Positions 16,864 through 25,719 of a stretch of 64,000 nucleotides of DNA are shown in pieces. Positions within the stretch are counted from its first letter, which is position 1. The number at the start of each line of letters is the position of its first letter. The DNA is from Glycomyces albidus (GTDB lineage: Bacteria > Actinomycetota > Actinomycetes > Mycobacteriales > Micromonosporaceae). The stretch covers positions 50,394-114,393 of the forward strand of contig NZ_WIAO01000018.1 of assembly GCF_009451885.1 (NCBI RefSeq), given 5' to 3'. The position numbers and the translations under genes were made by a program. The notes beneath the pieces were generated by a model. It was not told the DNA's origin. It worked only from the letters and a program-made list of their open reading frames with translations, and ran no database searches.

Positions 16864-18225
16864 TCAGGCGACCCGGTCGAGCACCGCGTCGAGCGTCGCG
16901 AAGTCCACCTGCGGGGCCTCGCCCGTGAGGGACTCGGCGCCCAGGCCGATCAGCAGGCCGCCGGGCCGGTACCCGAAGGCGGTGAGACCAGGTCGGTCGC
17001 CTTCGACGGTGCGGTGGACCGAGACGCCCGTGCCGTCGCTCTCGGTCTCGCAGGCGCCGCCGTCGCATCCGGCCCGGGCCGCGACGGCCTCCTCCGTGGC
17101 GTCGGCCGGCATCCGCTCGATCTGCAGGGACAGGCGCACGGTCTCCCCGGAGGGCAGTTCGGCCAGCGCGAACAGGACGTGGGTCCCCTCCGAGCCGTAG
17201 AGCGGGGTGTCGGCCGCGAGGCGGACGAGTTCGGCGCTACCGGTGTCCACAGTGGCTCCGGGGAGCTCGGCTCCGGCGGCGGAGGCCAGCGCTTCGGCGA
17301 GGGCACTCGGGAGCTCGGCCCCGGTCGCCGAGGCCGGCGCCTCGGCGAGCGTACCCGGAGCGGTCCCGGCGGACGCCTCCTCGTCGACGGGGAACGCCGC
17401 GAGGAGGCCGATCAGCTGGTCGATGTCCGGGATCGGGCGGTCCGACGCGAAGTGCGGGACGATCTCCATCGACACGATCATGCCGTCCTCGCGGAACAGG
17501 AACGCCGCTACCACCGGGAACTCCGCCGACCCCTCCGCCTCGGTGTCAGGGTCGAGGAAGTCGTCGCGCGAGCCCTCGATGCGCAGGACCCGCCCCTCGG
17601 GGCGGTCCTCCCAGGAGCAGTCGACGTTCCCGTAGGAGCACTCCTCAGACTCCATCTGTTCCTGGTAGTCCACTCCCGCGGGGTCCCAGACGGCCCCCGT
17701 CACCTGCGCCCAGTCGTCGCCGCCGAAGGTCACGGCCTCCTCCGTCCGGTACAGGCCCTGGTCGGCGCTGTAGTAGAAGCCGTCGTAGTCGGGGCGCGTG
17801 GTGAGGCAGACCCCGGCCGGTTCGGCGCCGAAGTCCGTGAGGGCCGCGAAGAACGCGGCGCTGTAGACGGCCGCCGCACGCTGCTGCTCCCCCGTCTGGA
17901 CCTCCGGGAGCGGGCAGTCCGCGCGGTCGGCGCGGAGCGCCTGGCCGAGGAGGGCGTCGTCGACCGGGGCGGTCGGGAGCCCGCCCGGGACGACGGCGCC
18001 CGCGAGGGGCCGGTCCGAGTCGCCGCCGAAGGCCATCGGAAAGCCCACGGCCGCACCGACGGCGAGCACGGCGGCCACACCGCCGGCGACGGCGGCGCCG
18101 ATCCGCCTGCGGCGGGTCACGCTGCGCCTGCCCGCCCTGAGGATCGCCATGGGGTCCACGCGGTCGACGTCCACCGGGCCGGAGGCGGCCGTGTCGAACA
18201 GGTTCCGCACTTCTGCTTCGTTCAT
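16864..18225 (-). CDS. Membrane protein paired with a SigE-type sigma factor
   Basis: A 453-residue protein with a short cytoplasmic part (MNEAEVRNLFDTAASGPVDVDRVDP), a basic stretch (RRSVTRRRR), one transmembrane helix near residues 42-64 and a large extracellular part. It begins at the last base of the upstream sigma gene (TGATG, 1-nt overlap), so the two are translationally coupled. This layout fits an anti-sigma or regulator protein of SigE-family factors, though no zinc-binding motif is visible. An Ala/Glu/Ser-rich low-complexity stretch (~285-325) with TGAELPSALAEA-type repeats sits mid-ectodomain. Function inferred only from position and topology. Confidence 0.75.
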   Translation of the reverse strand: MNEAEVRNLFDTAASGPVDVDRVDPMAILRAGRRSVTRRRRIGAAVAGGVAAVLAVGAAVGFPMAFGGDSDRPLAGAVVPGGLPTAPVDDALLGQALRADRADCPLPEVQTGEQQRAAAVYSAAFFAALTDFGAEPAGVCLTTRPDYDGFYYSADQGLYRTEEAVTFGGDDWAQVTGAVWDPAGVDYQEQMESEECSYGNVDCSWEDRPEGRVLRIEGSRDDFLDPDTEAEGSAEFPVVAAFLFREDGMIVSMEIVPHFASDRPIPDIDQLIGLLAAFPVDEEASAGTAPGTLAEAPASATGAELPSALAEALASAAGAELPGATVDTGSAELVRLAADTPLYGSEGTHVLFALAELPSGETVRLSLQIERMPADATEEAVAARAGCDGGACETESDGTGVSVHRTVEGDRPGLTAFGYRPGGLLIGLGAESLTGEAPQVDFATLDAVLDRVA

Positions 18226-18731
18226 CACTTGCTCCCTTGGACGGAGGGGCTCGGCGCCTCGTAGTGGTCGCGCAGGGTCTTGAGCCCGCGCGCGGTGTTG
18301 CTCTTGACGGTGCCGGTGCTGCACCGGAGGATGCTCGCGGTCTCTTCGACCGAGCGGTCCTCCCAGAACCGCAGCACGAGCGTGACGCGCTGGCGCATCG
18401 GCAGCCGGGCGAGGATGGCGGCGGCTTCGGCCCGGTCGCCCCGCGGTTCGGGGTCCTCCGGCAGTTCGGGCGGGTCGGCGTAGGAGCGCTCGCGCCGGAA
18501 CCAGCCTCGGCGGGTCTGGTCGATCAGGGCGTGCGCGAGGATGCGGCGCGTGTAGGCGTCGACGGTCTCGCTGCGGGTCCGGTTCCAGGCGCCGTAGAGC
18601 TTGATCAGTGAGGTCTGGACGGCGTCCTCGGCGCGGTGCCAGTCGCCGCAGGTGAGGTAGGCGGTGCGGAGCAGGGCACCGCGGTGCCGCTCCACGTACG
18701 CGCAGAAGTCGTTCTCGGATTCGGGGGTCAA
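18225..18731 (-). CDS. SigE-family ECF RNA polymerase sigma factor
   Basis: A 168-residue ECF sigma factor. Region 2 is seen in DFCAYVERHRGALLRTAYLTCG with GDWHRAEDAVQTSLIKLY; region 4 in LPMRQRVTLVLRFWEDRS and VEETASILRCSTGTVKSN. This is the actinobacterial SigE-like subgroup (family pattern). The start is a TTG behind AAAGG. The gene overlaps its membrane partner by one base. About 300 bp of non-coding sequence precede it and should contain an autoregulated promoter, which I cannot pinpoint. Confidence 0.92.
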   Translation of the reverse strand: MTPESENDFCAYVERHRGALLRTAYLTCGDWHRAEDAVQTSLIKLYGAWNRTRSETVDAYTRRILAHALIDQTRRGWFRRERSYADPPELPEDPEPRGDRAEAAAILARLPMRQRVTLVLRFWEDRSVEETASILRCSTGTVKSNTARGLKTLRDHYEAPSPSVQGSK

Positions 18732-19028
18732 TGGCTCGCCTTTCGTCGCTCGCCGTTTCTACGGAACGGGGCGGCGGCGAGGTTGCATACGGGAGGATGC
18801 GTCGAGCGGGCGGAGCGCCGGGGGCTGCGCCGGCGCCAGGTGCGATGTCCGGGCAGGCCCGGTCGGGTCGCGTGACCGGTGGTCGGCCTCCGGCGGGGAG
18901 TGGGCTCGGTGGCGATCGCAGCAGCGGAGCCGGCCCGTCAGGGCTTGGCTGCGCCCGGTCTGCTGTCTCGTCGGCGCAGGTCTCGGCGTAGGCGGGAGTG
19001 GTCGCCGACGACGTCCCGGGACGTCCGC

Positions 19029-19991
19029 CTAGGCCCGGCCGGCGGCCCTCAGGTCCGTGACGAGTTCGCGCGGGAGCTGGAAGGTGATCTTCTCGGTCAC
19101 CGGCTCGAACTCCTCGACGCTCGTGAAGCCGCGCTCGGCGAGGTGCGCGAGGACGTCCTGCACCAGGTTGTCGGGCACCGACGCGCCGGAGGAGAGGCCG
19201 ACGGTCGACGCGCCTTCGAGCCAGGCGTCGTCGATCTCGTGGGCGAAGTCGATGAGGTGCCCGGTGGTCGCGCCGTGCTGGATCGCGACCTCGACGAGGC
19301 GGACCGAGTTCGAGGAGTTCTTGGAGCCGACCACGAGCATCACGTCGCACTCGGCGGCGATGTCCTTGACGACCTGCTGGCGGTTCTGGGTCGCGTAGCA
19401 GATGTCGTCGCTCGGCGGGCTCTGGAGCAGCGGGAGGCGCTTCTTGAGCCGGTCGACCGTCTCCATCGTCTCGTCCACCGACAGCGTGGTCTGCGACAGC
19501 CACACGACCTTCTCGGGGTCGCGGATCCGCACCCCGTCCACAGAGTCGGGGCCGTCGACGAGCTGGATGTGCTCGGGGGCCTCGCCGGAGGTGCCGATGA
19601 CCTCCTCGTGGCCCTCGTGGCCGATGAGCAGGATGTCGTAGTCCTCCTCGGCGTACCGGCGCGCCTCCTTGTGGACCTTGGTCACCAGGGGGCAGGTCGC
19701 GTCGATCGCCTTGAGGTTCCGCTCGGCGGCCTGGTCGTGGACCTCCGGCGCCACGCCGTGCGCGGAGAAGACCACCACCGAGCCCGGCGGGACCTCCTCG
19801 TTCTCCTCGACGAAGACCGCGCCCTTGCCGGCGAGCGTGTCGACGACGTGGCGGTTGTGGACGATCTCCTTGCGCACGTACACGGGAGCCCCGTAGAGCT
19901 CCAGCGCCTTCTCGACGGTCTCCACGGCCCGGTCCACGCCCGCGCAGTACCCGCGCGGCTTTGCCAACAACACTCGCTTCGGGTCTGCCAC
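19029..19991 (-). CDS. ispH: 4-hydroxy-3-methylbut-2-enyl diphosphate reductase
   Basis: A 320-residue IspH, last enzyme of the MEP isoprenoid pathway, making IPP and DMAPP with a [4Fe-4S] cluster. The three cluster cysteines are in [22 protein letters not shown] and [11 protein letters not shown]; substrate residues occur in SAHGVAP, HEGHEEV and [10 protein letters not shown]. The GTG start is supported by the -10 box TACCAT, six bases upstream on the minus strand. It is divergent from xseA; the pair shares a 56-bp promoter gap. Length matches the family. Confidence 0.97.
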   Translation of the reverse strand: MADPKRVLLAKPRGYCAGVDRAVETVEKALELYGAPVYVRKEIVHNRHVVDTLAGKGAVFVEENEEVPPGSVVVFSAHGVAPEVHDQAAERNLKAIDATCPLVTKVHKEARRYAEEDYDILLIGHEGHEEVIGTSGEAPEHIQLVDGPDSVDGVRIRDPEKVVWLSQTTLSVDETMETVDRLKKRLPLLQSPPSDDICYATQNRQQVVKDIAAECDVMLVVGSKNSSNSVRLVEVAIQHGATTGHLIDFAHEIDDAWLEGASTVGLSSGASVPDNLVQDVLAHLAERGFTSVEEFEPVTEKITFQLPRELVTDLRAAGRA

Positions 19992-19997
19992 GCCTCG

Positions 19998-20041
19998 ATG
20001 GTATCCGCACGCCCGGTTTGGTCACACCCCACAGTTACGCT
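19998..20041. promoter_or_regulatory. Divergent leaderless promoters of ispH and xseA
   Basis: On the minus strand TACCAT (19998-20003) lies six bases before the ispH GTG. On the plus strand TACGCT (20036-20041) lies six bases before the xseA GTG. Neither start has a ribosome site, so both mRNAs probably begin at the start codon. Confidence 0.65.
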
Positions 20042-20047
20042 TGCCAC

Positions 20048-21346
20048 GTGACCGCCGCAGAGCAGACCAGCGCCGCCCCCGGCGCCCCGGCCCCGGCCAC
20101 CGGGCCGGGCGCGCCGATGAGCGCCGAGAACCCGTGGCCGCTGCGGGTGGTGTCCAAGAAGATCGGCGACTGGCTCGCGCGCCTCGGCGAGGTGTGGACC
20201 GAGGGCCAGATCACCGAGATCAGCCACCGCGGCCGCACCGTCTACATGACGCTGCGCGACCCGTCGGCCGAGGTCTCGATGCGCGTCGTCGACTTCAACG
20301 GCGCGGTCGCGTCCTGCGACCCGCCGCTGCGCGACGGCGCGCAAGTGGTCATCCGGGCCCAGGCCCAGTGGTGGGACAAGAACGGCACGCTGTCCCTGCA
20401 CGTGCGCGAGATCCGCCAGGTCGGGCTCGGCGAGCTGCTGGCGCGGCTGGAGCGGCTCAAGCGGCTCCTCGCCGCCGAGGGCCTGTTCGCCGCCGAGCGG
20501 AAGAAGCCGCTCCCGTTCCTGCCCTACAAGATCGGCCTCATCACCGGGCGCGCCTCCGACGCGATGCGCGACGTCCTCAAGAACGCCAAGGCCCGGCTGC
20601 CGTCCGCGGACTTCGCGGTCCGCGAGGTCGCCGTCCAGGGGCCGCGCGCGGTCACCGAGGTGTGCGCGGCGCTCGCCGAACTCGACCGCGACCCTGACGT
20701 CGAGGTCATCGTCATCGCACGCGGCGGCGGTTCCATGGAGGACCTGCTGCCGTTCTCGGACGAGACGCTGTGCCGGGCCGTCGCCGAGGCCGTCACGCCC
20801 GTGGTCTCGGCGATCGGGCACGAGCCGGACACGCCGATCCTCGACTACGTCGCCGACTGGCGGGCGTCCACGCCCACCGAGGCCGGCAAGAAGGTCGTCC
20901 CCGACCTCGCCGAGGAGCAGCGCGGCCTCAACATCAGCCGCACCCGGCTGCGCCAGGCGCTGAACGCGATGCTCACCAGGGAGTCCGACGCGCTCGCGGC
21001 GATGCGGGCGCGGCCGGTGCTGGCCCGGCCAGAGACGATGCTGGAGGCGCGGGCCGAGGCGGTCGCGAACCTCGTGCACCGCATGCGCGGCCGCGTCGAC
21101 TCGCGCCTGGAGCGGTCCGCCGACGACCTCGGGCACTTGCGGGCGCGGCTCCGCGCCCTCTCGCCGCAGTCCACACTGGACCGCGGTTATGCGATCGTCA
21201 CCGACGCCGGCTCGGGGGCGGTCCTGCGGGACGCGGCGGACGCCGGTGAGGCCATCGAAGTGCGGCTCGCGGCGGGGACGCTGCGGGCGGCGGTCGTGGA
21301 AGCGGCCGCCGAGACGGCCGCTGAGACAAGGGAGGACGGGCAGTGA
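20048..21346 (+). CDS. xseA: Exodeoxyribonuclease VII large subunit
   Basis: A 432-residue XseA. The N-terminal OB fold begins with NPWPLRVVSKKIGDWLARLG and VWTEGQITEISHRGRTVY; the catalytic core has PYKIGLITGRASDAMRD, VIVIARGGGSMEDLLPFSDE and VSAIGHEPDTPILDYVAD, then a coiled coil and a C-terminal YAIVTDAGSG barrel strand. The N-terminal ~22 residues are Ala/Pro-rich and probably disordered. The GTG start has TACGCT six bases upstream. xseB overlaps the stop by 4 bases (GTGA), giving translational coupling. Confidence 0.96.
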   Translation: MTAAEQTSAAPGAPAPATGPGAPMSAENPWPLRVVSKKIGDWLARLGEVWTEGQITEISHRGRTVYMTLRDPSAEVSMRVVDFNGAVASCDPPLRDGAQVVIRAQAQWWDKNGTLSLHVREIRQVGLGELLARLERLKRLLAAEGLFAAERKKPLPFLPYKIGLITGRASDAMRDVLKNAKARLPSADFAVREVAVQGPRAVTEVCAALAELDRDPDVEVIVIARGGGSMEDLLPFSDETLCRAVAEAVTPVVSAIGHEPDTPILDYVADWRASTPTEAGKKVVPDLAEEQRGLNISRTRLRQALNAMLTRESDALAAMRARPVLARPETMLEARAEAVANLVHRMRGRVDSRLERSADDLGHLRARLRALSPQSTLDRGYAIVTDAGSGAVLRDAADAGEAIEVRLAAGTLRAAVVEAAAETAAETREDGQ

Positions 21347-21558
21347 GCACCGAGCAGACGGAGCGGTTGACGTACGAGGAGGCCCGGGCCGAGCTCGTGG
21401 CCACGGTCGAGCGGCTGGAGGCCGGCGGCGCCACGCTGGAGGAGTCGCTGCAGCTCTGGGAGCGCGGCGAAGCGCTCGCCGACCTGTGCCAGCGCCACCT
21501 CGAAGGCGCCCGGGAACGCCTCCAGGCCCGCATCGAACCCGAAGCGGCAGAGGATTAG
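21343..21558 (+). CDS. xseB: Exodeoxyribonuclease VII small subunit
   Basis: A 71-residue XseB, the regulatory small subunit of exonuclease VII. It shows the family helical hairpin: LTYEEARAELVATVERLEAGG, then TLEESLQLWERGEALADLC. The GTG start lies inside the xseA stop. The array of 7-bp repeats begins 28 bp after the stop. Confidence 0.95.
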   Translation: MSTEQTERLTYEEARAELVATVERLEAGGATLEESLQLWERGEALADLCQRHLEGARERLQARIEPEAAED

Positions 21559-21586
21559 CGAGCCGGGCGGAGCGTGAGTCGGCGTC

Positions 21587-21661
21587 GCGTCTGGCGTCTC
21601 GCGCCTCGCGCCTCGCGCCTCGCGCCTCGCGCCTCGCGCCTCGCGCCTCGCGCCTCGCGCC
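21587..21661. repeat. Heptanucleotide tandem repeat (GCGCCTC)n
   Basis: Eight perfect copies of GCGCCTC run from 21601 to 21656, preceded by two degenerate copies (GCGTCTG, GCGTCTC) and followed by a partial copy. It is outside any gene, just after xseB. Confidence 0.95.
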
Positions 21662-21699
21662 GACCGGACCTCATCTGACCTCATGCGGTCCCGCAGCGA

Positions 21700-21815
21700 C
21701 ACTCCCCCACTCGTTCGGGTGACATGGTCGGGTGCGGCGGGTTTTCTTGTCGGACCCGCCCGGAAGGATGGGGCCTACCTTTCCCCGGGTGGGTGGGGGT
21801 TTGGGATGGCAATAC
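21700..21815 (+). repeat. Dispersed intergenic element, copy 1
   Basis: A roughly 110-bp block with core TTGTCGGACCCGCCCGGAAG and, after CTACCTT, CCCCGGGTGGGTGGGGGT (core 21747-21800). A related block lies on the opposite strand at about 25565-25672. It lies in the non-coding gap between xseB and the DUF4245 gene. Confidence 0.7.
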
Positions 21816-21939
21816 ACGTAGCCCACCCACCCGCCCTGCGGGCGGCGCGCGTTCCCCGCACCCACAGCGGCTCCGGCCGCGGCCGCCACCGCAGCCTCCG
21901 GCGTCAGTCGACTTCCGGTCTCAAGCGCCGCCGGTCCGC

Positions 21940-22584
21940 CTACGACGCCGCTGCGGCCACGCCTTCGGCGAGGTCGTCGAGGTCGGCGATGCCGTCGGGT
22001 TCGGCCGAGAGGACGATCGTGGCGCCGGCGATCTCGGCCACCCAGGCCTCGCCGGTGTCGAGCTCGTAGGCGGACCACTGGATCCCGCCGGCCTCGACCG
22101 GAGTACCGGCACCGGTGAGGTCCTCGTCGACGTCAGAGGCGTCACCGCTGGTCTCGGACATCTGGAGGCCGTTCCCGTCCGGCGAGTACCAGCCGGTGCG
22201 CAGGGTCGCGGTCTCGCCGTCGGCGGCGAAGTGGGTCGAGATCGGCTTCCAGTCCTCGGAGAGCTCCGGCTCGATCGCCGGGAGCCCCATGCTCGCGGCC
22301 GACGCGGAGTTCTCGCTCGTGTCGACCACGCTCACCTGCCGGTCCTCGGCGAGCCAGCTCCACGCCCAGTAGAACAGGCCCAGCGGCACCAGCAGCACCG
22401 CCATCGACAGCGCCATGTCGCGCATCCGCCGGTGCTTCGGGCGCGACGCCTTCGCCGCCTCGGCGTTCGCCTCGGCCGCCGACTGCGCGCCGTCGGTAGG
22501 GGCGCCGCCGGCCTGCGCGTCGTCCACCTGCGCGCTGCCGGACTGCGGACCGCCGCCCTCGGACTTGACCTCTTCGCTGGACAT
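21940..22584 (-). CDS. DUF4245 family membrane protein
   Basis: A 214-residue protein with a disordered Ser/Glu/Gly/Ala N-terminus (~60 residues), one transmembrane helix (MALSMAVLLVPLGLFYWAW) and an extracytoplasmic domain with STHFAADGETATLRTGWYSP and WSAYELDTGEAWVAEIAG. The combination and place next to xseAB match DUF4245 proteins of actinobacteria. The ATG before SSEEVKSE is chosen; CAGGAT lies six bases upstream, an imperfect -10. Function unknown. Confidence 0.82.
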   Translation of the reverse strand: MSSEEVKSEGGGPQSGSAQVDDAQAGGAPTDGAQSAAEANAEAAKASRPKHRRMRDMALSMAVLLVPLGLFYWAWSWLAEDRQVSVVDTSENSASAASMGLPAIEPELSEDWKPISTHFAADGETATLRTGWYSPDGNGLQMSETSGDASDVDEDLTGAGTPVEAGGIQWSAYELDTGEAWVAEIAGATIVLSAEPDGIADLDDLAEGVAAAAS

Positions 22585-22898
22585 GCCTTCATCCTGAACG
22601 ACCGCCGCCGGGCCCCGGGAGCCGCCCCGGCCCGGCGTGGCCCACGAGTCCCCCGGCCGCGTCACCGAGGCCGGAGCCGGCACCCGCGCTCGTCGCCGGC
22701 CCCTCGCGCCCGATGCCGAGCGCGTCCGTCAGGTCGACCGGGCCGCCCCGACCGCATCCCGAGGCCCGTCCTCACACCATCCCGGGCCGAATCGGGACGC
22801 GCCCGGGCATCGAGGCGCGAATGCGACTTCCGCACACGCCAGGCCCTGCAATACCCTCTCCGCAGCGGCACTCGCGCCCGAACGGAAGGAGCCCCCCG
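22585..22898. other. Divergent gap of about 310 bp, no gene seen
   Basis: GC-rich sequence between the DUF4245 and sugar kinase genes. TACCCT near 22853 could be a -10 for the kinase, giving a leader of about 40 bases with a ribosome site. No reading frame is convincing. Confidence 0.35.
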
Positions 22899-23795
22899 TT
22901 GATCCTCGTGGCAGGCGAGAACGTCATCGACCTCGTGCCCGCGCCCGGCGGCCAGCTCCGCCCCACCTGCGGCGGCGGGCCCGCGAACACCGCCGTCGCC
23001 CTCGCCAGGCGCGGCATCCCCACCGCCCTCGTCGGCTCCGTCGGCGGCGACCACTTCGGCCGCCGCGTCTGGCGCCGCCACATCTCCGCCGGCGTCCGCC
23101 GCGACTGGCTTCAGCGCACCGACCTGCCATCGACGCTCGGCCTCGCCGTCGTCAACGGCGACGGCACCGCCCGCTACGACTACTGGACCACCGGCACGGC
23201 CGACTTCGCGTGGGAGGGCCGCTCCCTGCCCAGACCCGATCCCGGCACGGTCGACCTCGTCCACTTCGGGTCCCTCGCCGCCTACCTGGAGCCGTCCGCG
23301 CGGATCATCGAGCACTGGGTGAACCGCGCCCGCGGTGCCGTCCCGGTCACCTTCGACCCGAACATCCGCCTCGGCGCCATGGGCGACGCCGCGAAGGTCC
23401 GCGAACGCACCGAGCGGCTCGCGGGCCTGTCGACCCTCGTCCGCGTCTCCGAACGCGACCTCGCGCAGCTCTACCCGGACACGCCGGTCGACCGGGTCGC
23501 CCGCGAATGGCTCGGGCTCGGGCCCGAACTGGTCGTCGTGACCCTCGGGGACGCCGGGTCGGTCGCCTTCCACCGCAACCACACCACCGAGATGACCGCC
23601 CCGCGCGTCGACGTCGTCGACGCGATCGGCGCCGGCGACGCCTTCACCTCCGGGCTCCTCGGCTGGCTCACCTCCGCGGGCTGGATGCGCCTCGACCGGC
23701 TCCCGTCCTGGGGCAACCCGACCGTCGTCGCGGCGGCCCTGCGGTACGCGAGCCAGATCGCCGCGCAGGCGTGCACGGTCCCCGGCGCGCCCTGA
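22899..23795 (+). CDS. PfkB-family carbohydrate kinase (fructokinase-like)
   Basis: A 298-residue ribokinase-fold sugar kinase. The first signature is GGGPANTAVALARRG and the second, with the catalytic Asp, DAIGAGDAFTSGLL. FDPNIRLGAM lies mid-protein as in bacterial fructokinases; the substrate is inferred. The TTG start is chosen because GGAAGGAG lies 7 bases upstream and the protein begins ILVAGENVIDLVP at the normal family position. Confidence 0.88.
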   Translation: MILVAGENVIDLVPAPGGQLRPTCGGGPANTAVALARRGIPTALVGSVGGDHFGRRVWRRHISAGVRRDWLQRTDLPSTLGLAVVNGDGTARYDYWTTGTADFAWEGRSLPRPDPGTVDLVHFGSLAAYLEPSARIIEHWVNRARGAVPVTFDPNIRLGAMGDAAKVRERTERLAGLSTLVRVSERDLAQLYPDTPVDRVAREWLGLGPELVVVTLGDAGSVAFHRNHTTEMTAPRVDVVDAIGAGDAFTSGLLGWLTSAGWMRLDRLPSWGNPTVVAAALRYASQIAAQACTVPGAP

Positions 23796-23847
23796 CCGCG
23801 CCGTTCGACCGCCCGGAACCGGGACGGATACGGCATAAACTCGGCTT

Positions 23848-24828
23848 GTGTCTCAACCGGAACTGCGGATCTGCATCGACGAGGACGACCTCGACGCGGC
23901 GCTCCGCCTCGACGCGCGGCGCGGCCTGACCTCGCGCCCCAAGTACCTCCCGATGCGGCTGCACTACGACGGCCGCGGCTCGGGCCTGTTCAGCGAGCTC
24001 ACGCGGCAGCCGGAGTACTACCAGACCCGCAGCGAGCGCGCGGTCCTGCGCGACCGCGCCGGCGAGATCGCCGCGGCCCTCGGCGACGGGCCGGTGTCGG
24101 TGGTCGAGCTGGGCGCCGGCCGGGCCGAGAAGATCCGGCCGGTCCTCGACGCGCTCGCCGCCGCCAGGCGGCTCGACGCGTTCTGGCCCTTCGACGTCGC
24201 CGCCGGCCAAGTCCGGGAGGTGATCTTCGAGCTCGCCGCGGTCTACCCGGACATCTACCTCGGCGGGATCGTCGGCGACTTCACGAGGCACCTCGCGCAG
24301 ATCCCCGACCACCACGACACGCGGCTCGTGGCGTTCCTCGGCGGGACCTTCGGGAACTTCGCGGGCATGGAGCGCGTCCAGTTCCTGCAGGGCCTGCGGG
24401 AGGCCCTGCGGCCGGGCGACCGGTTCCTGCTCGGCGCCGACCTCGTCAAGGACCCGGAGATCATCGTCGCGGCGTACAACGACGCGGCGGGGGTGACCGC
24501 CGAGTTCAACCGGAACGTCCTCCACGTGCTCAACCACCGCCTCGACGCCGACTTCGAACCCGACCACTTCGAGCACGTGGCCGTCTGGGACGCCCCTGCG
24601 TCCACGGTCGACATGCGGCTGCGCGCCCTGAAGCCGATGGCCGTGGACGTCGCGGGCCTGGGCCTGGACGTGAGCTTCGCGGTCGGCGAGGAGATCCACA
24701 CCGGCATCTCCGTCAAGTTCCGCCGCGCCGAACTGGAGCAGCAGCTTCGCGACACCGGTTTCGAGCCGGCCGCGTGCTGGACCGACGAGCGCGAGTACAT
24801 GGGCGTCTTCCTCGCCGAAGCGGTCTAA
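23848..24828 (+). CDS. egtD: L-histidine N-alpha-methyltransferase (EgtD family)
   Basis: A 326-residue SAM-dependent methyltransferase of the EgtD family, which trimethylates histidine to hercynine for ergothioneine. Typical are YDGRGSGLFSELTRQPEYYQ with TRSE, the SAM motif VVELGAGRAEKI, FLGGTFGNF and FNRNVLHVLNHRL. The GTG start has TAAACT with a 6-base gap, so it is probably leaderless. No other egt gene is next to it in this window; egtA, B, C and E would have to be elsewhere. Confidence 0.9.
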   Translation: MSQPELRICIDEDDLDAALRLDARRGLTSRPKYLPMRLHYDGRGSGLFSELTRQPEYYQTRSERAVLRDRAGEIAAALGDGPVSVVELGAGRAEKIRPVLDALAAARRLDAFWPFDVAAGQVREVIFELAAVYPDIYLGGIVGDFTRHLAQIPDHHDTRLVAFLGGTFGNFAGMERVQFLQGLREALRPGDRFLLGADLVKDPEIIVAAYNDAAGVTAEFNRNVLHVLNHRLDADFEPDHFEHVAVWDAPASTVDMRLRALKPMAVDVAGLGLDVSFAVGEEIHTGISVKFRRAELEQQLRDTGFEPAACWTDEREYMGVFLAEAV

Positions 24829-24867
24829 CGCTCGTGCGGTTCATCGTCCCCGACTAGGGTGGCGGGC

Positions 24868-25464
24868 ATGGGAGAGATCGTGCTCATCCGCCACGGCGAG
24901 ACGACCTGGTCGGCATCCGGCCGGCACACCTCGGTCACGGACCTCGAGCTCACCGAGAACGGTGCGGCGCAGGCGAAGGCGCTCGCGCCGCTCCTGTCGG
25001 GGCGGCGGTTCGCGGCCGTCTGGTCGAGCCCGCGCAAGCGGGCCCTGGTCACCGCCGACCTCGCCGGGCTGCCGGTCACCGCCGTCAAACCCGACTTGGC
25101 CGAGTGGGCGTACGGCGACTACGAGGGCCGCACCAGCGAGGAGATCCGCGGCGACGACCCGGAATGGACCCTGTGGACGCACGGCGGGAAGGGCCCCGGC
25201 GGCGAGAGCGCCGACGCGGTCGCGGCCCGCCTCGACCGGGCCCTCGCCGAAGCCGAGCCGCTGCTCCCGGGCGGCGACGTCGCGTTCATCGCGCACGGCC
25301 ACAGCCTCCGGGTCGCGGCCGCCCGCTGGCTCGGCAGGCCGGCGCGCGACGGCCGCGACTTCACCATCGACACCGCCTCGATCGGCGCGCTCGGCTACGA
25401 GCACGGCGGCCACGCCATCACGTTGTGGAACCTGACACCCGCGGCAGCGAGCGGCGCGGCCTGA
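24868..25464 (+). CDS. Histidine phosphatase (phosphoglycerate mutase-like)
   Basis: A 198-residue histidine phosphatase. The phosphorylated histidine is in IVLIRHGETTWS, with SSPRKRALVTA and the second catalytic histidine in FIAHGHSLRVAAARWLG. The substrate is unknown; such enzymes include GpmB- and CobC-type phosphatases. The ATG is preferred over a GTG three codons upstream because TAGGGT (24855-24860) leaves exactly 7 bases to it, the leaderless pattern. Confidence 0.9.
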   Translation: MGEIVLIRHGETTWSASGRHTSVTDLELTENGAAQAKALAPLLSGRRFAAVWSSPRKRALVTADLAGLPVTAVKPDLAEWAYGDYEGRTSEEIRGDDPEWTLWTHGGKGPGGESADAVAARLDRALAEAEPLLPGGDVAFIAHGHSLRVAAARWLGRPARDGRDFTIDTASIGALGYEHGGHAITLWNLTPAAASGAA

Positions 25465-25564
25465 CCGTCGCATGTTCGCCAGGCCGGCCGCCGTCGATGA
25501 CCCGCCGCCGGCTTCCGCACCGCCACCGGTTCACTCGCGCCCTTCCGGTGGTAGAGGTCAGAGC

Positions 25565-25672
25565 CCGTCCCTCACCCCCACCCACCCGGGGACCGTAGCG
25601 GCGATCCTCCCGGGCGGGGCCGACAATCCCGGCCGCATCCGGCGAATCTCTCACCCGATCGGGTGGGGTGAC
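25565..25672 (-). repeat. Dispersed intergenic element, copy 2 (inverted)
   Basis: Read on the minus strand, TTGTCGGCCCCGCCCGGGAG then CCCCGGGTGGGTGGGGGT (core 25574-25626) aligns with the block at 21700-21815 at most positions. It fills the gap between the phosphatase and lysoplasmalogenase genes. Confidence 0.7.
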
Positions 25673-25719
25673 CCCGGCCTCACCGGAGGGCCGGCCGGGT
25701 CTGATAGCGTCGCTCGACC

